64,000 nt of DNA from Granulosicoccus sp036478565 (lineage in GTDB: Bacteria > Pseudomonadota > Gammaproteobacteria > Granulosicoccales > Granulosicoccaceae), in the NCBI GenBank assembly GCA_965224525.1, contig OZ245050.1, positions 3,224,001 through 3,288,000 on the forward strand. The letters run 5' to 3'. Every line of letters begins with the position of its first letter. Position 1 is the stretch's first letter. The translations under genes and the position numbers were made by a program. The notes below the pieces were generated by a model. That model did no database searches. It saw only the letters and a program-made list of their open reading frames with translations, and was not told the DNA's origin. Positions 8,303-16,073 of the stretch are shown piece after piece.

Positions 8303-9395
8303 CTCGACTCCGATGACCAGCGACAGTTCCTTAGTGTCCGCAGGTGCGATGGGGCTACTGCGTGACTGCGTAGGTGGTCAGCCGGGCGAACGCCTGCTGA
8401 TAGTCGAAGAGCCGCAGGGCGTTGGTTACTATGACGATGAAGTACCGCACATGACAGCAGCGGCCGGGCGAGCGATGGGCATGAAGGTATATGCAACCGA
8501 GGTGCCTGCCGGTTTGTCATCACCCGATGAGTTGGCAGCCTTTGTTGACACCTTGCGCGGCTTTGAACACGTTGTGTTTTTCGCTCGCGTGGGAGACCAG
8601 TTACGTTTTACTGAAACATCCGACATGCCACCGTCAACAATGTGCTACACACTGAACCGGGAAATGTTGGACTCCGCCTTCGGTACTGCCTGCTACCAGG
8701 GTTTGTGCGAGGTGAAGTCGTTCATTGATGATGCATTTGCTGCTGCGAGCGAGGTTCGCGTTATCTGCCCGCGTGGCACAGATTATATCGGCCAGCTGGA
8801 TCATTCGGGCAATCCGCCAGCAGATGTATCGCTAAAGCGTTTTCCGATGCTGGTACCCAGGCCGGTACCCGCCAGGGGATTTGCCGGGCGAGTGGTGCTC
8901 AGCCGCTTTCTCGTCGGTACAGGCTCTAATTTTTATGAACCCTATACCTTGACGCTTGATGAAGATGTTCATGCCATTGTCGAGGGCAATCGCCTGGTCC
9001 GGTTCGAGGGTATTGAAAGTGAAGTTGCTCGTGTCAACGCGCACTATGTAGACATCGCCAAGCGCTACGATATCGACCCATGGTATGTGCATTCCTGGCA
9101 TGCAGGCATTCATCCAGCCTGTGAATTTTCAGCTGATGCGCGCCGTGACTTACTGCGTTGGTCGGGCAGCTCATTCGGCAATCCGCGCCTGCTGCATTTT
9201 CACACCTGTGGCGACTATGCACCCGGCGAGATCTCGTGGAATGTGGTCGATCCAACAATCTACCTCGACGGCACAGCCGTTTGGGAAAACGGTTATCTGC
9301 ACGCCGAGCGATTGCCTGGCGGTGCAGGTTTATTTGATGCCCATCCGCGCTTGAGAGAACTTTATCGAGTGCCAGTCAGGAATATCGGCATTTAA
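8292..9395 (+). CDS. NicX/M29-like metal-dependent protein, function unknown
   Basis: 367-residue protein whose overall layout recalls the M29 aminopeptidase-like fold used by 2,5-dihydroxypyridine 5,6-dioxygenase NicX: an N-terminal GERLLIVEEP segment, a middle domain, and a C-terminal region with LLHFHTCGDY followed by SWNVVDPTIYLDG. In NicX-type enzymes the corresponding metal ligands are two His and one Asp, the last two in a HxD motif. Here the second site reads WNVVD, so the ligand set may differ. ATG 8292 overlaps the AhpD-like gene by 11 bp. Placed last in the importer/oxygenase run, it may open or hydrolyse a ring compound. The assignment rests on motif memory only and should be taken as tentative. 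Confidence 0.5.
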   Translation: MNDNSTPMTSDSSLVSAGAMGLLRDCVGGQPGERLLIVEEPQGVGYYDDEVPHMTAAAGRAMGMKVYATEVPAGLSSPDELAAFVDTLRGFEHVVFFARVGDQLRFTETSDMPPSTMCYTLNREMLDSAFGTACYQGLCEVKSFIDDAFAAASEVRVICPRGTDYIGQLDHSGNPPADVSLKRFPMLVPRPVPARGFAGRVVLSRFLVGTGSNFYEPYTLTLDEDVHAIVEGNRLVRFEGIESEVARVNAHYVDIAKRYDIDPWYVHSWHAGIHPACEFSADARRDLLRWSGSSFGNPRLLHFHTCGDYAPGEISWNVVDPTIYLDGTAVWENGYLHAERLPGGAGLFDAHPRLRELYRVPVRNIGI

Positions 9396-9612
9396 TGATT
9401 AGTGTTGTGTTCGTATGAGCGCAAATCGATACATCACTTTTAAATACCCACTTCAACCGTCGTGCCCAACCCTGCTCCTTTCACCGCTTTATTCTTTATC
9501 GCTCACCGTTTGCGGATTTCTCCCCTCCTCGCCAGCCTCTGCCCGAGGGGGCCACCAACCCTGTGGAGCAACATTTAATACGTTCAGTACATCTGCAGAT
9601 GTGTCGCAAGTT

Positions 9613-10623
9613 TCAGTCAAAATCAGCCATACTTTTCCACGACGTCGGCGTAAATCCAGTCCACCGTTTGAAAGCTCGCGAGAAGTGTGCCGCATCGCTG
9701 TAGCCTAGCTCAAAAGCAATGTTGGCGATTGACCACCGCCCTTCAAGCAGAAGATCGAATGCACGTTGTTGTTGAGCAGCTTGTACGAGTTCAGAGAATC
9801 CAGATCCTGCGGCGTTCAGCTTGCGTTGCATGGTGCGTTCGCTGAATCCGAGCTTGCCTGCAGCCCATCCAATTCTCGGCAGTCGTTCCGTCATTTCCAA
9901 CGCAATCAGTGAGGTAACGGTGTCAAGTAGATCATGCGGATTCGGAACGTTTATTGCGCGCCCAATGTCACCCGGGCTAAGCCGGGTTGTAGCTTTGCGT
10001 AGCCGCCTGGTTGCAAGCAAGCAACGATCGAATACCACGCAACCCGCGTCATTATGGAATGACACGTTTGTACCAAGCAATTGTTCCAGATTTGCAATAT
10101 CATGAGTCGGCCTACCGCAGATGATAACTCTGTCTGGTAGCCAACCAGAGCCAAGGTGTTCACGCGCGATCTCGATCATAAAACACAGCGCCAGCATTTC
10201 ATTGTGCTGTCGACCCTCTGATGCCGAGTCTTTCGAATCATACGACCATATTGCACTGTTTGAAGTGATGCGAATGCTTAGCACTGTCGCACTTTGCAGC
10301 ATGTGTGGCATGCTTTTGTTAGCACGATTGATTGACTCAAGTAGCGTTGGCGCTTGAACTACCCACTGACCATATGTGCCAAGATCTCGTACTGTGACCT
10401 TCCTTCCGAGGCGAATAGCGAACAATTCGTCAGCCAACTCATCGGCGCTGTGTCGCAGCAAATTATAGTGATCCTTCAATGGAACAAACGCCGCCGGTGT
10501 CTGCAGTAATGATAACGGCAGGTCCGCACGTGAAAAAACTTGTTGAGCGGAGCCGCCCGCAGCCTCTATTACCTGCGCTATTGGGCCAAGTGTACTGGCC
10601 CGTGTAAACCCTCTGATTGCCAT
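9613..10623 (-). CDS. AraC-family transcriptional regulator (OruR-like)
   Basis: 336-residue regulator. An N-terminal arabinose-binding-like domain of the OruR/PchR-related group (about residues 10-200) is followed by a C-terminal double helix-turn-helix with GFSERTMQRKLNAAG and the signature IANIAFELGYSDAAHFSRAF. I choose the ATG at 10623 because GGAAG stands seven bases upstream and homologues usually begin near here; the frame stays open to 10740, where it would overlap the promoter region of the divergent gene. It points away from the DUF3047-like gene at 10744 and towards the end of the importer/oxygenase cluster. Either could be its target; divergent pairing favours the first. Confidence 0.85.
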   Translation of the reverse strand: MAIRGFTRASTLGPIAQVIEAAGGSAQQVFSRADLPLSLLQTPAAFVPLKDHYNLLRHSADELADELFAIRLGRKVTVRDLGTYGQWVVQAPTLLESINRANKSMPHMLQSATVLSIRITSNSAIWSYDSKDSASEGRQHNEMLALCFMIEIAREHLGSGWLPDRVIICGRPTHDIANLEQLLGTNVSFHNDAGCVVFDRCLLATRRLRKATTRLSPGDIGRAINVPNPHDLLDTVTSLIALEMTERLPRIGWAAGKLGFSERTMQRKLNAAGSGFSELVQAAQQQRAFDLLLEGRWSIANIAFELGYSDAAHFSRAFKRWTGFTPTSWKSMADFD

Positions 10624-10743
10624 TAGCCCGCTTCCGTCAATAGTGCATGAATGTTGTCGGTAAATGGCCTGAGCCATTGGTTGCGATTCTACATAATGAC
10701 GCGGTAACTCGAGTCGTGCAATCAATCTGTGGAGATCCAAACT

Positions 10744-11961
10744 ATGAATACAGTTCCAGAATTACCGGCCGAAGAACAATCTGCCACTGTGTCTCGAAGA
10801 GAAATGCTGCTCAGGCTCAGTGCATTGGGGTTAGGCGCTTCAGCGTTACCACTGATAAATTCCAAGTCGACAGCGGCATCTACCAGTTTTTTGGATCGGC
10901 ATGAGTTAATTGACGGGCTCGAAAATTTAATTGAGAAAGCAGATTCGCCTCAACTTGAGGCCTATCAGATATTTAGATTACAAGGGGCAGATCTGCCTTG
11001 GATAGATCTTGGAATGAACGCTGTTGAAGGGCAGTCCGTAACATTCCTGGTTGGAGGACGACTCTGGTTATCGCGTGAGCACGATTTATGGATAGAGCCC
11101 GGCGTTGCCTTTCACGTGCGCAGTGACGGGCGCAAGCCGATGTACAACCCGATGATTAACAATGGCACTATGGTTGCAGCTCATACCGGTTCCATGCACA
11201 TCGCCCGTTCGCTGGCAGAATGGGAAAATGAGGACGGTGAATTGTGGACACCGCACGAAGCCTATACTCAGACTGATGTGGACATTTACGGGGTTGCATT
11301 AAAATGGAAAAGGGATGCAAAATCCGGCCTTCAAAGCTTGCTGAATATAGGTGATGTGGCTGGTGTACTCAAACGGGAGTTGGATAGACTTCAGACAACA
11401 GTTCCTTTGCCGATCGGTTGGCATAACCATTTCAATGCAGGCGGCGACGACGTTATTTTTCGTACCGGCCGGACTGGCCAAATTACGTGCCATGCACATA
11501 AAACCGGTGGTTTACTACAACACCCTGCAAAGATGCCGCTCGTTCCAGATACCAGGGTTGCGTGGCGTTGGTTAGTCGAAGAATTACCATCGATTTTGCC
11601 AGAGGATCAATTGACCGGACACGACTATCTGTCGTTTGGAGTTGAGTTTGATGACGGTCAGGATCTCACATACATATGGAGTCGCAATTTGCCATTGGGC
11701 CATGCATTTCGTTGCCCGATCCCCCGCTGGGCGCCAATTGAAACGCACGTAGTAGTACGCACGGGTCTCAATGAAATCGGTACATGGTTGAATGAGGAAC
11801 GCGATGTATACGCAGACTACAAGACTCACATTGACGGTGATGCGAAAACCATTGTTCGAGTATGGCTACTTGCAGTCACCATTTTTCAGAGACGTGCTGG
11901 TGTTTGCCGCTACGAAGACATTCGGCTGGAAGGCCCTTCAGGTAAGCTGCAAATCCTTTAG
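10744..11961 (+). CDS. Tat-exported DUF3047-like protein
   Basis: 405-residue exported protein. Near residue 18 a twin-arginine motif (SRREML) precedes a hydrophobic stretch (LRLSALGLGASALPL), so export by Tat with a folded cofactor or partner is likely. The C-terminal third has the order seen in DUF3047 proteins: VAWRWLVEELP, DYLSFGVEFDDG, LTYIWSRN, GTWLNEERDVYADY. The middle part is not recognised. The ATG at 10744 follows GTGGAG at 10729-10734. It stands alone, divergent from the AraC regulator. DUF3047 has no assigned function that I know of. A run of T at 12035 lies 70 bp after the stop, but with no clear stem. Confidence 0.6.
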   Translation: MNTVPELPAEEQSATVSRREMLLRLSALGLGASALPLINSKSTAASTSFLDRHELIDGLENLIEKADSPQLEAYQIFRLQGADLPWIDLGMNAVEGQSVTFLVGGRLWLSREHDLWIEPGVAFHVRSDGRKPMYNPMINNGTMVAAHTGSMHIARSLAEWENEDGELWTPHEAYTQTDVDIYGVALKWKRDAKSGLQSLLNIGDVAGVLKRELDRLQTTVPLPIGWHNHFNAGGDDVIFRTGRTGQITCHAHKTGGLLQHPAKMPLVPDTRVAWRWLVEELPSILPEDQLTGHDYLSFGVEFDDGQDLTYIWSRNLPLGHAFRCPIPRWAPIETHVVVRTGLNEIGTWLNEERDVYADYKTHIDGDAKTIVRVWLLAVTIFQRRAGVCRYEDIRLEGPSGKLQIL

Positions 11962-12268
11962 TTTATTGCCTCAATTGCAGCAACATTCCCGGAATCCATG
12001 TCATCAGCTCGCCGAAAATGTCTAGTTCCTACAGAATTTTTTTTTAAAACTATATGATGTAGTAGAAGATGACTTCTGTGGTGGCGTCCAGCCCTCATAG
12101 CGAATCTGGCCATAGTCCATTAGCGTCAGGCACTTTGGCCGGATTGAATTTCAGGCTACCAAGTCGATCCTTCGTGTACACGCCGTCTATCACCCATCAT
12201 TGTGTTGTAGCCGTTGTAGACAGAAACAGTCGGTTTTTTTGAGCGCATCCAAAGAGGCTAAACGGGCA
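11962..12268. other. Gene-free stretch between two convergent genes
   Basis: No full gene is seen. On the minus strand a frame of about 30 codons without stop (roughly 12110-12200, reading WVIDGVYTKDRLGSLKF) resembles decayed coding sequence, but I cannot name it. T-rich tracts at 12035-12045 and 12232-12240 may belong to transcript ends. Confidence 0.35.
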
Positions 12269-14329
12269 TCAATCGCCTCCCAGCAGCATCGGTAAATAAA
12301 GCGCAATCTGCGGAAAAATAATGACCAATGCCACACCGACAATCTGCAGCGCTATAAAGGGCAGGACTGCGGCAAAGATTTTTTGCAGCGATATCTCTAC
12401 AGGTGCCACAGATTTTAGCCAGAAACAGGCTGGACCAAAAGGCGGGGAGAGAAAATAGATTTGCATGTTCATGACAAACAAAACACCGAACCAGACTGCC
12501 GCCCAGTCAGGGTTCATACCAAGCTCAGGTGCCAGGTCACGAATCACCGGTGCGAATACGGGAACCGTGATGAATACGATGGCTATCCATTCCATAAAGG
12601 TACCAAGAATAACCAGTATGCCCATCATGACAAAGATAATACCTAACGCGGAAAAACCAAGATTCTCAAACAATGAGCGCATGAAATCAGCACCGCCAAT
12701 CAGATTGTAGATACCGACAAATGCAACTGCACCGAGTATCAACCAGATGATGGTGCCTACTGTCGACATCGTGCCTGTCAACGCTTCCTGCAATAACGTC
12801 CAGTCAAAACGATTGCGAATCAAGGCCACCACAATTGAACCTATAACACCAACAGCCGCGGCTTCCGTAACCGATGCAATGCCGGCGTAGATAGAACCCA
12901 TCACCGATGCGATCAGCAAAATGCAAAGAGCAACAGCAATGCGTTTCTCGCGAGTCATGTCGGTTCTTTCACCACGCAGCTCCTCAACCTCTGCAGCGGT
13001 TGGTGCCAGATCGTGATTCAGATTACACCGTACGACAACATAGCCAGCGTAAAACAGCGCGAGCATTATCCCCGGCACAGCGCCGGCCAAAAAGAGATCA
13101 CCTATCGCTACGTTCGCTGATAGCGCGTAGATGATCATGATAATACTGGGCGGTATAAGCGTTGCCAGCACACCGGATGCGCAAATAACACCGATAGCAA
13201 TTTTACTGTCGTACCCCAGTCGAAGCATTTGTGGCAACGCCACCAGTCCGAGCATGACAATTTCACCGCCCATAACACCGGACATGGCAGCCAGTACGAC
13301 GGCGACTGCCACAGTTTGCACAGCAACTCCTCCGCGCATTCGCCCGGCAAACAGTGACATGGCATCAAACAGGTCTTCTGCCACCCCGGCCTTTTCAAGT
13401 ATGGTGGACATTAGAACAAATAACGGCACCGCCACAAGCGGGTATTTTTCAAGCAAACCAACCGCATTGCTCGACACCAGATACAAGCCACCAGATCCGA
13501 AGAACACCAGCGCTGTCATGATAGAAACAAACAAGGTGACAATGCCCAGTGGCATACCGGTCATCATAAGCATGAACAGCAAAGCAACCATACAAAAACT
13601 GACCAGCCCGAGGCTGTACTGGTGTGCGTCAATGTAGTTCTGTGGATTCAGATACTCGCCGGCAGTACCGAAGAGCGAAGAGACGGGTGTGAACAATTCG
13701 GCAGCGATGCCAAAATGAATCATGATGGTGGAAATCAGACGCAGAAAAATGAGAGCTGAAATCAGCGCAACCACAGTTTTCCCGGCCTGACTGCTGAAGT
13801 GTCGCCAGAGATTGACCAGCAACTGAAGAAGGTATAGCAGCGCCCCGACAACCAGTATGGTTTTCAACATCATGGGCTGCGGAGAATTGAATGCGCTGCC
13901 AGTTCGCTCGATCATGTCGATAGACAGCAGCGAACGCTTCAGTGCGTCATCGATAAAAAGAAACAAGGCGATAACGCCAATAGTGTACGCAAAGAGATCC
14001 AGCCACCACCGTGTTTTAGCGCCTCCCATTAAATAGAAGATAGTGATACCAATATGACGTTTTTTCAGGGTGACGTAGCCTGCCGACAGTGTCCAGGCAG
14101 TCGCACAGAGAACCATGACAATTTCAAATGCCCAAGTCGTCGGCTTGTTGAATACGTAACGGGCGACAACTTCATAAACAGTGACTGCCGCACACAGTAT
14201 GTAAAGCTGAGCGACAGCCAACCCGGTGAATCGGCTGACAGAGTCTATAAATCGAAGTTTGTCATCTTCGCCAGAGTGATCTTCATGCAGCGCCAGTACG
14301 CGTGTTGTATCTACCACTTCTGATGCCAT
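12269..14329 (-). CDS. dctQM: TRAP transporter permease, fused small and large subunits (DctQM)
   Basis: 686-residue inner-membrane protein that joins the four-helix DctQ subunit (about residues 35-190, with WAFEIVMVLCATAWTLSAGY) to the large DctM channel subunit (about 240-680, with LIPPSIIMIIYA and LIGGADFMRSLFENLG). TRAP systems import organic acids using the sodium gradient and a periplasmic DctP protein; a matching dctP lies divergently at 14899. I start at ATG 14329, with GAGAG nine bases upstream; the frame runs to 14521, but the extra 64 residues look non-coding. Fused QM permeases are common. The adjacent aldonate dehydratase and DenD-like genes suggest a sugar-acid substrate. Confidence 0.93.
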   Translation of the reverse strand: MASEVVDTTRVLALHEDHSGEDDKLRFIDSVSRFTGLAVAQLYILCAAVTVYEVVARYVFNKPTTWAFEIVMVLCATAWTLSAGYVTLKKRHIGITIFYLMGGAKTRWWLDLFAYTIGVIALFLFIDDALKRSLLSIDMIERTGSAFNSPQPMMLKTILVVGALLYLLQLLVNLWRHFSSQAGKTVVALISALIFLRLISTIMIHFGIAAELFTPVSSLFGTAGEYLNPQNYIDAHQYSLGLVSFCMVALLFMLMMTGMPLGIVTLFVSIMTALVFFGSGGLYLVSSNAVGLLEKYPLVAVPLFVLMSTILEKAGVAEDLFDAMSLFAGRMRGGVAVQTVAVAVVLAAMSGVMGGEIVMLGLVALPQMLRLGYDSKIAIGVICASGVLATLIPPSIIMIIYALSANVAIGDLFLAGAVPGIMLALFYAGYVVVRCNLNHDLAPTAAEVEELRGERTDMTREKRIAVALCILLIASVMGSIYAGIASVTEAAAVGVIGSIVVALIRNRFDWTLLQEALTGTMSTVGTIIWLILGAVAFVGIYNLIGGADFMRSLFENLGFSALGIIFVMMGILVILGTFMEWIAIVFITVPVFAPVIRDLAPELGMNPDWAAVWFGVLFVMNMQIYFLSPPFGPACFWLKSVAPVEISLQKIFAAVLPFIALQIVGVALVIIFPQIALYLPMLLGGD

Positions 14330-14641
14330 CAAAAACTCTCGGTATTCAAGTGCTCGAAAAACCTGCAGCCTGGTTAGCTGCCCAAAAAAATACGGGTGAT
14401 CTGACAATGCAACACTGGTGCAAGTGTGTCGAACAGGGTGCAGCGGTGCCACCGGCAACAGGCAACTGGATTCTTCAAATTCAGATGCCGTCTTGTTGAT
14501 ACCGACAACATCAGATAACATAAATACAGTTGGACGACTTGAATTGTCAACTGATTTTCATCTGCACGTTGATGCGCCGTAGGTTTTTCCCGAAACAGCC
14601 AGCACAATGTACTGTTAGAAGGTTTAAGAGAAAACCATCGT
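14330..14641. other. Divergent regulatory region of the TRAP genes
   Basis: This 312-bp gap separates dctQM from the rightward small-ORF/dctP transcript and should hold both promoters. Two imperfect palindromes are visible: TGTTG-N7-CAACA at 14494-14510 and CAGTTG-N15-CAACTG at 14527-14553. They could bind a GntR- or LacI-type regulator, but none is encoded next to them. I cannot place a convincing -35/-10 pair. Confidence 0.35.
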
Positions 14642-14767
14642 ATGAGTGAAGAAAGTGGTCGGCACGACCCGGTTAAATACTACGGGCCATGGGCCTGGAT
14701 TGTTGGCTTGCTGTTTGGCGCAGGGATTATGGCCATGATGTTTATATTGGCAGACGGATTTGGTTAG
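14642..14767 (+). CDS. 41-residue single-span membrane protein next to TRAP genes
   Basis: A short frame, ATG to TAG, that begins MSEESGRHDPVKYYGPWAW and continues into one strongly hydrophobic segment (WIVGLLFGAGIMAMMFILA). Its hydrophilic N-terminus then one membrane helix, sound codon use and position 131 bp before dctP on the same strand support a real gene; a weak AAGAGA lies upstream. Function is unknown. It might stabilise or modulate the DctQM permease, or be an unrelated small membrane protein. No cysteine or export signal beyond the helix is seen. Confidence 0.55.
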   Translation: MSEESGRHDPVKYYGPWAWIVGLLFGAGIMAMMFILADGFG

Positions 14768-14898
14768 CAGGACGAACGATTGGTTTTGCATTGCATGATG
14801 AAATCCAGCAGGATTCCCTATAAACGCTGAACTTTGACGACCCTGACATCAACTCGGAAGCCAGGGCTTTACCACCGCGAGAAAGGAGAGAGAACACA

Positions 14899-15927
14899 AT
14901 GAGAAAACTGGTACTGACTGCAACTGCCGCAGTCCTGAGTGCGGCAGTTTCAACGGTTTCGGCTGCCGAAACAATCAAGATTCAGGCGAGTTCAAAAGCC
15001 GGCGACTGGGCGATGCAGTTCTACGAAGAATGGGTCGAAAAGTTCAACGTCATGAGCGGCCCGGACGGTGTCAAAATGGAAGTCTTGCCCACAGGTGCAG
15101 TGGTGCCTTACCGCGACGCCATTGATGCAGTTGCCAATGGGATCATTGGTGGCGACCTGAATGCTGTCTCCTACTACTCCGGTCGCGACCAGGCGTTTTC
15201 AATACTCGGTGATCTCATCGCCGGCTACGATACCGTCGATCAGATGCAAACCTATTGCCAGTACGGCGGCGGCAGGGAAATGCTGCAGAAGGTGTATGAC
15301 AAATACACCAGTGGCAACGTCGTGGTTATCGGCTGCGGACCCTATGCCAGGGAAGCGTTTGTCTCCTCCCTGCCAATCAAAACGATTGATGATTTAAAAG
15401 GTGTGAAAGTTCGTTCACCCGAAGGCATGGCATCGGATGTATTCCGTCGCGCAGGCGCAGCACCTGTCTCCCTGCCCTTTTCTGAAGTCTATACCTCACT
15501 GGAAAAAGGTCTGGTAGAAGCAGCAGACGCATCCTCCTATGTAAACAATTCAACATCGGGCATGCACAAGGTTGCCAAGTATCCAATTTACCCTGGCATT
15601 CATTCCATGGCCGTAATTGAATTGGCGATGAACAAGCGCATCTGGGAAGGCTTGAGCGATGCAGATCGAGAAATGATTGATGTCTGGTACATTGCGATGA
15701 GCGCATCGATGATGCGCAAATCCGACCTTGAGGACAGACAACTGGTTGCAGCAGATGCCGCGGCGGGCGAGCTGACTATTATTGACTGGGCGCAGGAAGA
15801 TCGTGACAAGCTACGAGCACTTGCAGTGGAAGCATGGGATGCTGCTGCATCAAAGTCTCCGCTAGCCAAGGAAGCACTCGAATCGCATATGTTGTTCATG
15901 AAGGACATCGGCTTGCTGGACGAGTAA
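14899..15927 (+). CDS. dctP: TRAP transporter substrate-binding protein DctP
   Basis: 342-residue periplasmic binding protein. A signal peptide of about 22 residues (MRKLVLTATAAVLSAAVS, ending VSA|AE) leads to the DctP fold. The conserved ligand-binding arginine is in LKGVKVRSPEG, followed by FRRAGAAPVSLPFSEVYTSLEKGLVEAADAS, the usual helix-hinge signature. A strong ribosome site (AAGGAGAGAG) precedes the ATG. It binds a carboxylate substrate, probably an aldonate or other sugar acid given the downstream dehydratase and dehydrogenase, and delivers it to DctQM encoded divergently. A long hairpin follows the stop codon. Confidence 0.93.
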   Translation: MRKLVLTATAAVLSAAVSTVSAAETIKIQASSKAGDWAMQFYEEWVEKFNVMSGPDGVKMEVLPTGAVVPYRDAIDAVANGIIGGDLNAVSYYSGRDQAFSILGDLIAGYDTVDQMQTYCQYGGGREMLQKVYDKYTSGNVVVIGCGPYAREAFVSSLPIKTIDDLKGVKVRSPEGMASDVFRRAGAAPVSLPFSEVYTSLEKGLVEAADASSYVNNSTSGMHKVAKYPIYPGIHSMAVIELAMNKRIWEGLSDADREMIDVWYIAMSASMMRKSDLEDRQLVAADAAAGELTIIDWAQEDRDKLRALAVEAWDAAASKSPLAKEALESHMLFMKDIGLLDE

Positions 15928-15945
15928 TTCTTACGTTCGTAACCA

Positions 15946-15985
15946 GACAATGCGTGCCGAGCGAGAACGTTCGGCACGCATTGTC
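15946..15985 (+). terminator. Long hairpin after dctP
   Basis: The arms GACAATGCGTGCCGA (15946-15960) and TCGGCACGCATTGTC (15971-15985) are perfectly complementary, and the inner bases can extend the stem to a four-base AGAA loop. It starts 19 bp after the dctP stop. No T-run follows, so it may act as an attenuator or mRNA-stabilising hairpin that lowers expression of the downstream catabolic genes relative to dctP. Confidence 0.55.
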
Positions 15986-16073
15986 TCCGCTTCCGGAACA
16001 TCCCGGCCTATAGACGCAACGTCAACCCTTACAGCAGAGAGCGAGCTGACAAGCTTTCACGAGACGATTCCGC

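Noticed and set aside
9396..9612. Possible gene or terminator between the NicX-like and AraC genes
   Set aside because: The stretch is pyrimidine-rich on the plus strand, but no stem with a T-run and no frame with a ribosome site and motif were found.
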